Assembly (NCBI GenBank): GCA_045603085.1
Contig: JAZULL010000100.1
Location: forward strand, 7,352-71,351
DNA from: SVQP01 sp045603085
GTDB lineage: Bacteria > Bacillota > Clostridia > Oscillospirales > CAG-272
DNA length: 64,000 bases
Direction of reading: 5' to 3'
Shown here: positions 1 through 9,292 of the stretch, piece by piece
Layout of the letters: the number at the start of each line of letters is the position of its first letter
Position numbering within the stretch: position 1 is the stretch's first letter
Program-made: the position numbers and the translations under genes
The notes under the pieces: model-generated
Database searches by the model: none
What the model was told of the DNA's origin: nothing
Seen by the model: only the letters and a program-made list of their open reading frames with translations

Positions 1-3000
1 GCTATGCAGTATCAAGACACCTCGCTCCTGGTCTCCGCCGCGGCAGGCTCGGGCAAGACCGCGACTCTGACGCAACGCATCATCAATCAGATCACCAATG
101 ACGAGAGCTGCACGCTGGAGCGTATGCTGATCGTCCCCTTCACCCGCGCGGCAGCCGCAGAGCTTCGTTCCCGCATTGCCTCTGCACTGACCGAGGCCAT
201 TGCGCGCGATCCCTCCAACCGCCACCTCAACAGTCAGCTTCTGCTTTTACCGGGCGCACACATTCATACCATCGACGCCTTTTTCGGCGAGCCGGTACGC
301 GCCAATTTCGAGCGCCTGGGGCTCAATGCAAGCCTGCGCATGGCGGACGACGGCGAGGCGGGCGCGGTGGCTACCGCCATCATGGAGGAGGTCATGGAGT
401 CGTTTTACGAGGACTGCCGTGACACAAAGGACGGTGTGCTGGGACTGTCCCGCGAGAGCACCTTCCTGCGCTTTGTGGAAACGCTGGTCTCCTCGCGTGA
501 TTTCTCTGCTCTCTTGCCCACGCTGATCTCACTTTACGGCAAGCTGGTTACCTCTGAGGCCGGCGTGGAGCGCATCCTGGAGATGGCCGAGCGACTCCGG
601 GCTGAGGCCGAGAACGATTTCTTCGAATCCCTTTGGGGCAAGCAGCTGCGCGATCACACGGTCAATTCCCTGCTGGCGCTGGAGCAGAAATTCCTCAAGG
701 CCGGGGAGCAGATCGTCGATGATCCCGTCTGCGGAGCCTCCTTTGCCATGATGTTTGAAGCCGACGCCGCACGCTGCGGTATGATCGCGCATGGCCTGCA
801 AAACGGCAAATATACCGATGCGACACAGGTCTTTGCCGCACATCCCCCCGTTAAAAAGCCAACCGTCAAGAAGGATCAGAAGACCCCGCTTTGCGAGGAA
901 TTTGAGGCCTTCCGTAAAAAGCTGAACGAAAAGATCAGGAAAATGACCGAGGATTTCACGGTCGATCCCGCCGAGATCCGTGCACAGCTGCTGGCCACGG
1001 CTGATATCTGCCACACGCTCCACCGTATTATGTCGGAATTCGAGGTGCGGTATGCAGAGGAGAAAAAGCGCCTTGGCATTTGCGAATTTGCGGATATGCC
1101 GCGCTTTATGCTCAGGCTTTTGCAAAACCCCGACGGCTCGTACACCGACCTTGCCAAGTCCTATCAGGAAAAATTCGACTGGGTCTATATTGACGAATAT
1201 CAGGACGTCAACCAGCTGCAGGACAAGATCTTTGCCATCATAGGCGGCGACCACCGCTTTATGGTGGGCGACATCAAGCAGAGCATTTACGGCTTCCGTG
1301 AGGCCGATCCCTCGATCTTTTCGGGCTACCGCCGTGCCTTTGCCACGCTGACGCCAAAGGATCTGGACAATCCCCCCGCGACCGATCTTGGCTGCGTGCT
1401 GTTTATGTCCGAAAACTTCCGCTGCGACAAAAACGTGATCGATTTCACCAACATGGTGTGCAGCTATATCTTTTCGGCCTGCCCCGAGACCATCGGCTAC
1501 CGCGCCGACGACGATCTGATCCACAGAAAGCAGACGCCCGAGGGCTATCGCAGTCCGCTTGTGCGCGTTATGATCACACAGCCCACAGATGCCGACGAGC
1601 ACGACGAGGACGAGGACGACGCCGACACGGGCGACCTTGATACCGAAACGGTAGCGGCGGTCAATGAGATCATTCGTCTTTTGCGCGAAGAAAAAAAGGC
1701 TGACGGCACCCCCATTCTCCCCTCAGATATTGCCATTCTTTCCCGTACCAAGGCGCCCTTGACCGTATTTGCCAAGGCGCTGGGTGACGCGGGCGTTCCC
1801 GTATCCATGCAATCGGGCGGTCAGCTTTACGGAAAAAGACGCTATAAATTCTGGCTCTCGCTCCTGGACGTCATCGACAATCCCTCGCAGGATATTCCGC
1901 TGGCTTATCTGCTGACCGAGCCGCAGACCGACGCCCCTGCGCCCTTTGCGCCCGAGCAGCTGGCCCGCGTGCGACAGCACGCCCCCGCAGGGCACTCGCT
2001 TTACGGTGCGCTGGAGCTTTACGCCGAGGACGGCGAGGACGGCGCGCTCGCCGCGACCTGCAAGACCTTCTGCACCTGGCTGCAAGCCCTGCGCGATATG
2101 TCCGCAAGGCTTGGCGCGGATGCCCTTTTGACCTATCTTGCGCAGGACACGTATCTTGCGCCCTTAGCGGACGGAGAGATCTTCCTCTCGCTTTATGAAA
2201 GTGCCCGACAGTTCACCAAAAAGAACTGGAACGGACTTTACGGCTTTGTTCGCGCACAGCATCGCGCGGCATCCTCCGACGGAGGCTCGTCCGAGGCCTC
2301 CTTGGCGGGCGGCGGTGTTGCCATTATGACGGTGCACCATTCCAAGGGACTGGAGTTCCCCGTGTGCTTTATGGTCAAGTGCGGTAAGCAATTCAACCGT
2401 AAGGACAGCCAGAAGGTACTGATCTACGACAAGGATATGGGAATCGGCATCAAGCTGACCGACGGGGGCGGCAAGAAGAACACACTTCTGCGCCGCGCCA
2501 TGTCGCTGGGTAAGATTCACACCGGCACCGAGGAAGAAATGAGAACACTTTACGTTGCGCTGACGCGTGCGCGTGAGCGACTGTACGTGACCGGTAAGAT
2601 CGGCAAAAGCTACGAAAAGACGTGGCGCGAATGCTGCATGAGCAGCCCTGCCGATATCCTGCAAGCGCCTGACAATCTGACCTGGGTGCTTTGCGCCATG
2701 GCCACCTCGGACAAGGCAAAGGAGTGCGCTACCGTGGAGCTCTTTGACAAGGGGCAGGTTACTCTTGATCATTACACCCATACCGTGACCGAGCTTGCCG
2801 CAAAGCAGGAGCGACACAGCACCGATAAATATGCTGCGCTGATGGAGCTTGCCCGCATGCAGAGTGAGCACACCTCGCTGCTCTGGCGCATTCCCGCCAA
2901 GGCCGCAGCCTCCAAGCTCTCCCCCAACATGCTGGACACCGACTTCTGCTTTACCGAAGAGGGGGGAGCAGATCGCGCCGAGGTGCAATCCCGGGAGGCG

Positions 3001-3624
3001 CTGGAGCGCAGACTTGCGCAGATGCACTCCGAAAAGCCGGATTTCTTTGCGCTGATGGCCGAGAACACCAAGCCCACGGCCGCCGAGCGCGGCACGGCGG
3101 CGCACCTTTTCCTGCAATACTGCGACTTTGCCCGCGTGGCCGAGCACGGCATTGCCGAGGAAATGGAACGGCTTGTGCGCGAGAGATTCATCACACCGCG
3201 CGCATCGAAAATTATCGACCTGCGCGCCCTGCAGACCTTCTTTGACAGCGCATTCTTTGCGCACGTCAAGGACGCGAAAAAGGTCATGCGCGAGGTGCAC
3301 TTCAACAGCTTTGTGCCGCTGGAGGATTTCACCAACAATCCCGAGATCAGATCGGTGGTTGCGGGCAAGCACTTGCACGTGCAGGGCTCGATCGACCTGC
3401 TCTTGATCGGGCAGGACGGCAGTATTACGCTGTGCGATTACAAGACCGACCGCCCCACCCCCGAGGAGCGCCGCGACCACGCGCTGTATCGCGATCGTAT
3501 GATACAGACCCACAAGGACCAGCTGACGCACTATGCCCGCGCCGTCCGCGAGCTGTTCGGCCGCGAGCCCGACCGCGCATACGTATTCTCGCTGACACTC
3601 GGAGAGGCGATTGAGTTGGCTTGA
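1..3624 (+). CDS. addA: ATP-dependent helicase/nuclease subunit A (AddA), 5' end cut by the window
   Basis: This is the catalytic helicase-nuclease subunit of AddAB, the Gram-positive counterpart of RecBCD, which processes double-strand breaks for RecA. About 1207 codons are visible, and the reading frame is open through base 1. The first ATG at 4 is already almost at the Walker A loop (GSGKT, residues 15-19), so the usual dozen or so residues before it lie outside the window. Superfamily 1 helicase motif II is DEYQD near residue 397, and motif VI is LYVALTRARERL near 848-860. The C-terminal RecB-like nuclease shows GSIDLL and CDYKTDR near 1130-1150. Length suits AddA. addB would be expected just upstream but is not visible. 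Confidence 0.95.
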   Translation, partial: AMQYQDTSLLVSAAAGSGKTATLTQRIINQITNDESCTLERMLIVPFTRAAAAELRSRIASALTEAIARDPSNRHLNSQLLLLPGAHIHTIDAFFGEPVRANFERLGLNASLRMADDGEAGAVATAIMEEVMESFYEDCRDTKDGVLGLSRESTFLRFVETLVSSRDFSALLPTLISLYGKLVTSEAGVERILEMAERLRAEAENDFFESLWGKQLRDHTVNSLLALEQKFLKAGEQIVDDPVCGASFAMMFEADAARCGMIAHGLQNGKYTDATQVFAAHPPVKKPTVKKDQKTPLCEEFEAFRKKLNEKIRKMTEDFTVDPAEIRAQLLATADICHTLHRIMSEFEVRYAEEKKRLGICEFADMPRFMLRLLQNPDGSYTDLAKSYQEKFDWVYIDEYQDVNQLQDKIFAIIGGDHRFMVGDIKQSIYGFREADPSIFSGYRRAFATLTPKDLDNPPATDLGCVLFMSENFRCDKNVIDFTNMVCSYIFSACPETIGYRADDDLIHRKQTPEGYRSPLVRVMITQPTDADEHDEDEDDADTGDLDTETVAAVNEIIRLLREEKKADGTPILPSDIAILSRTKAPLTVFAKALGDAGVPVSMQSGGQLYGKRRYKFWLSLLDVIDNPSQDIPLAYLLTEPQTDAPAPFAPEQLARVRQHAPAGHSLYGALELYAEDGEDGALAATCKTFCTWLQALRDMSARLGADALLTYLAQDTYLAPLADGEIFLSLYESARQFTKKNWNGLYGFVRAQHRAASSDGGSSEASLAGGGVAIMTVHHSKGLEFPVCFMVKCGKQFNRKDSQKVLIYDKDMGIGIKLTDGGGKKNTLLRRAMSLGKIHTGTEEEMRTLYVALTRARERLYVTGKIGKSYEKTWRECCMSSPADILQAPDNLTWVLCAMATSDKAKECATVELFDKGQVTLDHYTHTVTELAAKQERHSTDKYAALMELARMQSEHTSLLWRIPAKAAASKLSPNMLDTDFCFTEEGGADRAEVQSREALERRLAQMHSEKPDFFALMAENTKPTAAERGTAAHLFLQYCDFARVAEHGIAEEMERLVRERFITPRASKIIDLRALQTFFDSAFFAHVKDAKKVMREVHFNSFVPLEDFTNNPEIRSVVAGKHLHVQGSIDLLLIGQDGSITLCDYKTDRPTPEERRDHALYRDRMIQTHKDQLTHYARAVRELFGREPDRAYVFSLTLGEAIELA

Positions 3625-3640
3625 CAAAATCATAATAAAA

Positions 3641-3733
3641 GGACCGTCGAGGACGCCGGTCCCTACAGAAAAAAGTGTTGCCATCTATACGGCAATTCAT
3701 TTCTGTTGTAGGGATCGACGTCCTCGACGGTCC
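3641..3733. repeat. Palindromic repeat, MITE-like or terminator hairpin
   Basis: Two arms of about 28-31 bases form an imperfect inverted repeat: 3641-3668 begins GGACCGTCGAGGACGCCGG, and 3703-3733 is nearly its reverse complement. They are separated by about 34 bases. The element fills the space between the convergent genes addA and 3757-4608. It could act as a bidirectional terminator or be a copy of a dispersed palindromic family. I see no clear target-site duplication and no second copy in the window. Confidence 0.7.
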
Positions 3734-3756
3734 GTTTCACAATCATGCACGGCATG

Positions 3757-4608
3757 CTACATCGGCAAAACGCCGATGGGCAAAAGCGTTTGATAAAGAT
3801 CAAGCAGGGCTTCCCTTTCTTGAACGTTGGCAATGCCCACGCGCACGGTGGGAAGGGCGGCAGGATTTGGCAAGCAGCTCGCGAGCGTCGCGGCGGCGCG
3901 CAAGGCGCGCGCATTGCGCACTGTCAGCACGATCTGTGTAAGACATCCGCTCTGTTGCAGATATGCAAGCAGGGCGCGCCACGCATCGACGTGGGTAAAA
4001 TCCGATTCCACGTACAAAACCGAGCCGCGCTCGGCGCACAGCTTACCCAGCACGCGCAGGGTCTGCGCGCTCAGATGGTCATGCTCAACGGCTGTCAGCG
4101 TCTCCCTTTCGACTTCGCAAAGCCGTTTTGCCGTATATGGGTTGGGTCTGACAAAGCTTTCGATCTGCACCGTCACGCCAATTGCCTGCACCGGTGCATG
4201 CAACAGCCGCATCATCAGCTCGGTTGTGGGAGTGGCATAATAGGCTCGCCCCAGATGCAACGTGCAAAGCTGCTCTCGCGCGGGGGGGATAAATGCGATC
4301 TCACAAACCGCCGGAAGGCTTGGGGCTTCCCCCTGCCCCGTCAGCGCGTATGCCACGGCGTGCCAGAGACCGTCACAGCTCTCGGGGCAGATCGGGATCT
4401 CGCGCCCCAGCAGCTCCCCGATCAAGTCGGCATCGGATTTGAGGACGGGATGTCCCTTACACAGCGGCATGCAAGAGGCGTACGCATAAAATCTATCATA
4501 GTCCGAGCCCACGTCAAGCAAATTTTGCGGCACGCCGCAGGCGATCATGAGCGGCGTTCTGTCCGCGGTCTGCATCAGCAGCTGCCAGATATTTGTCGGC
4601 TTACGCAT
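3757..4608 (-). CDS. Hypothetical protein, 283 aa
   Basis: I do not recognise this family. It is a soluble-looking protein with no signal peptide or membrane segment, rich in Ala, Leu and Cys. The N-terminal third carries several cysteines (for example VPICPESCD-like and CEIAFIPP stretches). The start chosen is the ATG at 4608 (MRKPTNIW), seven bases after AAGGAGG; an ATG two codons earlier sits too close to that site. It is transcribed alone from a good promoter (4633-4661), divergent from the HisJ-type gene. The C-terminal half, with alternating Ala/Leu strands and helices, might be an alpha/beta fold, but this is only an impression. Confidence 0.6.
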   Translation of the reverse strand: MRKPTNIWQLLMQTADRTPLMIACGVPQNLLDVGSDYDRFYAYASCMPLCKGHPVLKSDADLIGELLGREIPICPESCDGLWHAVAYALTGQGEAPSLPAVCEIAFIPPAREQLCTLHLGRAYYATPTTELMMRLLHAPVQAIGVTVQIESFVRPNPYTAKRLCEVERETLTAVEHDHLSAQTLRVLGKLCAERGSVLYVESDFTHVDAWRALLAYLQQSGCLTQIVLTVRNARALRAAATLASCLPNPAALPTVRVGIANVQEREALLDLYQTLLPIGVLPM

Positions 4609-4632
4609 GCACATCCCTCCTTCCTGACCCTT

Positions 4633-4661
4633 ATTGTATCATACCGCGCCCGAATTTGCAA
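4633..4661 (-). promoter_or_regulatory. Sigma-A-type promoter for the 283-aa hypothetical gene
   Basis: Read on the minus strand, TTGCAA (4656-4661), a 17-base spacer and TACAAT (4633-4638), preceded by TGA in extended -10 position. The start of transcription would fall about 15-20 bases upstream of the ribosome binding site. Confidence 0.6.
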
Positions 4662-4727
4662 GTTTTGGGCGTTAAAATGTGAATTTTTCCGAAAATATTG
4701 CCCACATCTCTATACAAATTCCGAAAA

Positions 4728-4756
4728 TTGTGATATAGTTATACTATCTATATAAT
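4728..4756 (+). promoter_or_regulatory. Possible promoter for the HisJ-type operon
   Basis: TTGTGA (4728-4733) is followed after 17 bases by TATAAT (4751-4756). A second -10-like TATACT lies at 4740-4745. The TATAAT is only 12 bases before the start codon, which would exclude the ribosome site from the transcript. The TATACT box, or a promoter further upstream, may therefore be the true one. Confidence 0.35.
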
Positions 4757-4768
4757 ATGGAGAAGTAT

Positions 4769-5584
4769 ATGCTTTGTGATTTACACACGCACACACGCCA
4801 CTCGTTTGACGGCGACCCTGCCGCCACGGCACACGCCATGGCCAAGGCCGCGCTGGATGCGGGCGTGGGAGTGCTTGCTCTGACCGACCATTGCGAGGTC
4901 AATGGCCAGGTGGAGGGTATTTACGAATATTTTGACCAAAAGGCGTCCTTTGACGAGGTAAACGCGGCGCGCGATGCTTATGCAGGTAAGCTGACTCTGC
5001 TTCGCGGCATTGAGCTGGGACAGCCCATGCAATATCCAAAGGAGGCCGAGCAGGCGCTTGCGGCACACGACTATGATTTCGTTATCCTCTCGGTACACAA
5101 TCTGCCCGCCGTTCCCGATTTCTATCTTTTGCGCATGGATCTGATGTCCGCGCGTCAGCAGCATCAGCTGTTTGACCGCATGCTGGACGAAATACTACGC
5201 TCAGTGGATTTTCCCGGCATCAGCACGCTGGCACATCTGACCTACCCCTGCCGTTACATGGGCAAGGCGGGTGCGGACTTTGACATCACCGAGCACGTGC
5301 CCAAGCTGACCCGCCTTTTTGAGCGCATGGGAAAGCTGGACGTGGCCTTGGAGGTCAACGTTTCCACGCTGTGGAAGGGGCTGGGCTTTGCCATGCCCGA
5401 CCGCCGCGTGCTCGAGCTTTACAGATCGGTCGGCTGCTCTATGGTCACGGTCGGCTCCGACGCGCATGCGCCAGAAAACGTGGGTCGCAGCATCGCCGAC
5501 GGCTATGCCCTGCTTGCCGAGTGCGGATTTGACCGCATCCGGGTCAAGTGCCGAAACGGACAAATTCAAATTCCTATTCAATAA
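4769..5584 (+). CDS. hisJ: PHP-domain histidinol-phosphatase (HisJ family)
   Basis: Predicted to hydrolyse L-histidinol phosphate in histidine synthesis, or a related phosphoester. The PHP metal site is intact: DLHTHTRHS at the N-terminus, LTDHCEV, GIELG, VHNLP, STLAHL and TVGSDAHAPENVG. The length of 271 aa is normal for HisJ. I place the start at the ATG at 4769, six bases after GGAG, rather than the ATG at 4757, which overlaps the -10 region. It is the first gene of a compact operon (MutS-like, Lrp, aminotransferase, small membrane protein). No other his genes are near, so the in vivo substrate is not certain. Confidence 0.85.
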   Translation: MLCDLHTHTRHSFDGDPAATAHAMAKAALDAGVGVLALTDHCEVNGQVEGIYEYFDQKASFDEVNAARDAYAGKLTLLRGIELGQPMQYPKEAEQALAAHDYDFVILSVHNLPAVPDFYLLRMDLMSARQQHQLFDRMLDEILRSVDFPGISTLAHLTYPCRYMGKAGADFDITEHVPKLTRLFERMGKLDVALEVNVSTLWKGLGFAMPDRRVLELYRSVGCSMVTVGSDAHAPENVGRSIADGYALLAECGFDRIRVKCRNGQIQIPIQ

Positions 5585-5597
5585 AAGAGGTTTTATC

Positions 5598-7211
5598 ATG
5601 GAACTGACTTTCTTTTCTCTGCTCTACCCGAGCGAGCAATCTCAAAAGGATCATTTTTCCGGCAAATACCTGCCCGATATTGATACGTATACGCTCTCTG
5701 AGCTGGGTCTTTTGGAGGCCTTTGATCTCAAAAACAGCCGTGTGGAGGAGTATTTCACCATCGATCCCGCCGTCATGCGCTACCGCAACGAAATGTTTGC
5801 CGACATGCTTCGCTGTCCCGCGCTGGGTGAGACCCTGAATGCACTCATACCCATTCTTTCGGATATCATGGAGCTTCGCCGTCTGGAGAGCGACAGCGGC
5901 GACACCAGCGATTACCTTTCCAGCATGACCGAGATCGAGCTTTACATCTCCTGCATCGAGCTTTTACACCAGGGCTTGAGCGCGGCGCGTCCCTACATCA
6001 AGGGCGCGGCCTTTACCACGCTTGCAGACCGCATCGCGGAGCTTGCGGATTCGGATTACTACCGCGAGCTCAACGCCCGCCTTGCCGAGCTGACAAAGCG
6101 CGTGCGCGACATCAAATCGGTGACCATCGGCGTCAATCTGGACGCCCAGCTTCGCCCCGTGCATGCGGGCGTTCTGTCCATCAACCCCGAGCCCTTTAAA
6201 TCGGGCGACGTGATCGACAAGATCCTGCGCCTGAACTTCAAGAATGACCGGTACACCTGCATTGCCAACCTCGTTCCCTTTGGCAAGAAGCAATCCGAGA
6301 ACCAGAAAATGGCACTCTCGCTGGCATTCAACTCCGCCATCAACGACGTTTACAGCGACTCGCTGCGCTCCTGGAAAAAGATCGTGCAGTCCTACGTTCT
6401 GGAAAACGCCGACTTTTTGCTGGGACTGATGCCCGAGATCGAATTTGTGACCAAGGCATCGGCCATGCAAAAGGCACTTTCCGAGCGCGGATGCGTGCTG
6501 ACCGTGCCCGAGATCCGTCCCATGTCCGAGCGCACCTTTGTGGCCTCCGACCTCTATAACCCCTGCGTGGCGCTAAAGCTTAGCAAGGATGAGACGGTCG
6601 TGCCCAACGACGTGGAATTTGACAAGGACGGCGTGATGATCTGGGTACTGACCGGCCCCAACCGCGGCGGTAAATCGGTTATCACCTGCGCCATCGGTCT
6701 TGCGCAGGTCATGATGCAGCTGGGCATGTACGTGCCCGCACAGCATGCGCGTATCAGCCCCTGTGACGCCATCTACACCCACTTTCCCACCGGTGCGGAC
6801 GACACCATTGACAAGGGTCGTCTTGGCGAGGAATGTGCAAGACTTGGCGAGATATTTGACAACGTCAGTGCCGATTCCCTTGTCCTGCTTGACGAATCCC
6901 TGTCCTCGACCGGCTCTTACGAGGCGTCGTATATCGCCGCAGAGGTGCTGGCAGGTCTTGCACGCGTCGGCTGTCGCTGTCTGTTCTCCACCCACCTGCA
7001 TGAGCTGGCGGCTGAGATCGACCGACTCAACGCAGAGTCGATTGCCGCAGGCGGCTCGCGCATTGACACGCTGGTTGCGGGTATTGAGGGAGAGGGCAAG
7101 AGATCCTTCAAGATCGTGCGCGCCAAGCCCGACGGAAAGTCCTACGCGCGTGACATCGCGCAGCGTTACGGTCTGACCTTTGACAGCATCTTGGAAAAAA
7201 TCAGTAAGTAA
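5598..7211 (+). CDS. MutS-related DNA mismatch repair-like ATPase
   Basis: The C-terminal half holds a MutS domain V ATPase. Walker A is GPNRGGKSV near residue 353, Walker B is LVLLDESLS followed by the signature SSTGSYEAS, and there is a FSTHLHEL H-motif. At 537 aa it is shorter than MutS or MutS2. It lacks the mismatch-recognition domain I (no F-x-E) and the Smr domain, so a role in mismatch recognition is unlikely. The start at 5598 begins MELTFFSLLYPSE; a longer in-frame reading overlaps the HisJ-type gene and has no coding character. Its gene follows 13 bases after the phosphatase. Role unknown; this resembles the MutS-like ATPases often annotated generically in Clostridia. Confidence 0.8.
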   Translation: MELTFFSLLYPSEQSQKDHFSGKYLPDIDTYTLSELGLLEAFDLKNSRVEEYFTIDPAVMRYRNEMFADMLRCPALGETLNALIPILSDIMELRRLESDSGDTSDYLSSMTEIELYISCIELLHQGLSAARPYIKGAAFTTLADRIAELADSDYYRELNARLAELTKRVRDIKSVTIGVNLDAQLRPVHAGVLSINPEPFKSGDVIDKILRLNFKNDRYTCIANLVPFGKKQSENQKMALSLAFNSAINDVYSDSLRSWKKIVQSYVLENADFLLGLMPEIEFVTKASAMQKALSERGCVLTVPEIRPMSERTFVASDLYNPCVALKLSKDETVVPNDVEFDKDGVMIWVLTGPNRGGKSVITCAIGLAQVMMQLGMYVPAQHARISPCDAIYTHFPTGADDTIDKGRLGEECARLGEIFDNVSADSLVLLDESLSSTGSYEASYIAAEVLAGLARVGCRCLFSTHLHELAAEIDRLNAESIAAGGSRIDTLVAGIEGEGKRSFKIVRAKPDGKSYARDIAQRYGLTFDSILEKISK

Positions 7212-7221
7212 GGAGTACACC

Positions 7222-7701
7222 ATGGATAAGATTTTGAAAGCATTGGAAGATAACGCCACGCTGACCCCCGAGCAGCTGGCTGTCATGTTTGATAAGGAGC
7301 AGGGCGAGATCAAGGATCTGATCCGCAAGTATGAGGCTGACGGCGTCATTCTCGGCTACAAGGCCATGATCGACTGGGACAAGACCGACCGCGAGTACGT
7401 GACCGCACTCATCGAGGTCAAAATGACCCCCCAGCGCGACCGCGGCTTTGACCGTGTGGCAGAAAAGATCTACAACTACCCCGAGGTGCAGAGCCTTTAC
7501 CTGATGTCGGGCGGCTACGATCTTTGTCTGGTCATCGAAGGCAGAACCATGAAGGAGGTGGCCTACTTTGTGGCGCAGAAGCTTGCGCCCATTGAGTACG
7601 TCATTTCCACCGCAACCCATTTCGTACTGCGTAAGTACAAGGACAAGGGTGTCATTTACGGCGCAGAGGAGATCGACGAGAGAGGCATCAGCGATATATG
7701 A
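7222..7701 (+). CDS. Lrp/AsnC family transcriptional regulator
   Basis: A 159-aa protein with an N-terminal helix-turn-helix (MDKILKALEDNATLTPEQLA) and a C-terminal RAM/AsnC ligand-binding domain. The RAM domain shows VTALIEVKMTP and VQSLYLMSGGYDLCLVIEG. The start at 7222 follows AAGGAG by six bases, and the longer frame starting at 7180 is inside the upstream gene. Its last four bases overlap the aminotransferase start (ATGA), so the two are translationally coupled. Regulators of this type commonly control the adjacent amino-acid aminotransferase and respond to an amino acid. The effector cannot be read from sequence. Confidence 0.9.
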   Translation: MDKILKALEDNATLTPEQLAVMFDKEQGEIKDLIRKYEADGVILGYKAMIDWDKTDREYVTALIEVKMTPQRDRGFDRVAEKIYNYPEVQSLYLMSGGYDLCLVIEGRTMKEVAYFVAQKLAPIEYVISTATHFVLRKYKDKGVIYGAEEIDERGISDI

Positions 7702-8864
7702 ACTACGACAAGCTACTTTCCCGCACAGTTTCGGAGCTAAAGCCGTCGGGCATCCGTAAATTCTTCGACCTTGTCGGAGAAATGACCGACGTGACCGCTC
7801 TGACGGTAGGTCAGCCGGACTTTGTCACGCCGTGGCATATCCGTGAAGCAGGTATTGAGAGCCTGGAGCGCGGCAAGACCTATTACACCTCCAACGCAGG
7901 TAACCTTTCCCTGCGCGCCGAGATCAGCAGATATCTGAAAAGAAGATTTGACCTTGACTATGCTCCCAAGGATGAGATCGTGGTCACGGTTGGCGGCAGC
8001 GAAGCCATTGACATTGCCATCCGCGCCATCGTGGAGCCGGGCGACGAGGTCATTATCCCCATGCCGTCCTTTGTGTGCTACGAGCCGATCGTGCGCATGG
8101 CAGGCGGCGTACCGGTCATCATCAACACCACCTACGAAAACAAATTCAAGCTGACCGCCGCCGAGCTGAAGGCTGCCATCAGCGAAAAGACCAAGCTGCT
8201 GGTGCTCCCCTATCCCAACAACCCCACGGGCGCGATCATGGATCGGGATGATCTTGAAGCCATCGCGGCTGTACTGCGCGGCACCAATATTGCCATTCTG
8301 TCGGATGAGATCTACGCCGAGCTGACCTATGACCAAAAGCACGTTTCGATCGCGACGTTGCCCGGTATGTGGGAGCGTACCGTGCTTGTCAGCGGATTTT
8401 CCAAGGCATACGCCATGACCGGCTGGCGACTGGGCTACCTCTGTGCGCCCGCACCCTTGGCAAAGCAGATGCTCAAGATCCACCAGTACGCCATTATGTG
8501 CGCACCCACCACGGCACAGTTTGCCGCCGAGGAGGCACTTCGCAACGGCGACGCCGATATTGAATACATGGCCGAGGAATACAACCGCCGCCGCAGATAC
8601 ATCTATGCGGGGCTGGCCAACATCGGCATTGAGTGCTTTGAGCCCGAGGGCGCGTTCTACATCTATCCCTACATCGGCAAATTCGGACTTTCCAGCGAGG
8701 AATTCTGTTCAAGACTTTTGCTGGAGCAGAAATGTGCCATCGTTCCCGGCACGGCATTCGGTGAATGCGGAGAGGGCTTTGCCCGTATTTCCTATGCGTA
8801 CAGCGTCAAGCACATCACGCAGGCGCTGGAGAAGATCGAGGCGTTTGTCAAGACTTTGAAATAA
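7698..8864 (+). CDS. Fold-type I PLP-dependent aminotransferase (class I/II)
   Basis: Predicted amino-acid aminotransferase, 388 aa, full length. The cofactor pocket is visible: YPNNPTGA (Asn that contacts the PLP ring), SDEIYAELTY (Asp to the pyridine nitrogen) and SGFSKAYAMTGWRLG, where the Lys forms the Schiff base. FARISYAYS near the C-terminus carries the Arg that binds the substrate carboxylate. It overlaps the Lrp gene by four bases. The family covers aspartate, aromatic and branched-chain enzymes (AspC/PatA-like), and the substrate cannot be settled here. Confidence 0.9.
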   Translation: MNYDKLLSRTVSELKPSGIRKFFDLVGEMTDVTALTVGQPDFVTPWHIREAGIESLERGKTYYTSNAGNLSLRAEISRYLKRRFDLDYAPKDEIVVTVGGSEAIDIAIRAIVEPGDEVIIPMPSFVCYEPIVRMAGGVPVIINTTYENKFKLTAAELKAAISEKTKLLVLPYPNNPTGAIMDRDDLEAIAAVLRGTNIAILSDEIYAELTYDQKHVSIATLPGMWERTVLVSGFSKAYAMTGWRLGYLCAPAPLAKQMLKIHQYAIMCAPTTAQFAAEEALRNGDADIEYMAEEYNRRRRYIYAGLANIGIECFEPEGAFYIYPYIGKFGLSSEEFCSRLLLEQKCAIVPGTAFGECGEGFARISYAYSVKHITQALEKIEAFVKTLK

Positions 8865-8874
8865 GGAGAACGAT

Positions 8875-9195
8875 ATGGAAGACATATTGGGTGGCATTTT
8901 GGAAGTCGTATTTGAGATCGTGGCAGAATTTCTGTTTGAGTTTTTCTTCCCACATCTCTCGCTTTACCCGCTTTTCCCGAAAAAGGAGCGCTCCAAAAAA
9001 GCGAGAATTCTGCTTCAATGCATCTGCTACGTTCCCGCTGTCATCGCCATTCTCGCACTCTTTTCCCCTCTCGTTTGCTTAATATTCGGGCTCTCTCAGT
9101 CTGCAGTGCTGTTCTGCTGTATTCTGGCCGGCATCAACTTAGCGTTTGTCGCGGTTGTGTTCGTTATGAATCTGGCATTCAAAAGAAAAGAATAA
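8875..9195 (+). CDS. Small membrane protein, 106 aa
   Basis: Not a family I recognise. A hydrophobic, Phe/Leu-rich N-terminal helix (residues 3-25) is followed by a basic loop with the run KKERSKKARIL. Two further hydrophobic segments (about 43-68 and 75-100) and a lysine-rich end (NLAFKRKE) complete it. AAGGAG lies five bases before the ATG. It is the last gene of the operon that begins with the HisJ-type phosphatase and is closed by a strong terminator. Probably an inner-membrane protein with positive-inside topology. Confidence 0.65.
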   Translation: MEDILGGILEVVFEIVAEFLFEFFFPHLSLYPLFPKKERSKKARILLQCICYVPAVIAILALFSPLVCLIFGLSQSAVLFCCILAGINLAFVAVVFVMNLAFKRKE

Positions 9196-9199
9196 CCAA

Positions 9200-9231
9200 A
9201 AAGCCAAATCCTTGTGGGTTTGGCTTTTTCT
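9200..9231 (+). terminator. Rho-independent terminator
   Basis: A 12-base stem (AAAGCCAAATCC with a four-base TTGT loop and GGGTTTGGCTTT, one G-T pair) is followed by T residues. It closes the operon ending at 9195. Confidence 0.85.
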
Positions 9232-9292
9232 ATTCCCGGGCGCTTTCTCTTGTATATTTTCTCCAATAAAATTTTGTTTTTCTTTTTATCTA

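Noticed and set aside
2164..3684. 506-codon open frame on the minus strand opposite addA
   Set aside because: It is a shadow of a GC-rich coding strand; the addA frame has all helicase and nuclease motifs, and the opposite translation is low-complexity without a ribosome site.
3745..4755. 336-codon open frame on the + strand opposite the 283-aa gene
   Set aside because: The minus strand has a promoter, a good ribosome site and a plausible protein; the + frame runs into the divergent promoter.
5319..5597. N-terminal extension of the MutS-like protein
   Set aside because: The extra codons overlap the HisJ-type gene in another frame and have no ribosome site; the ATG at 5598 is well placed.
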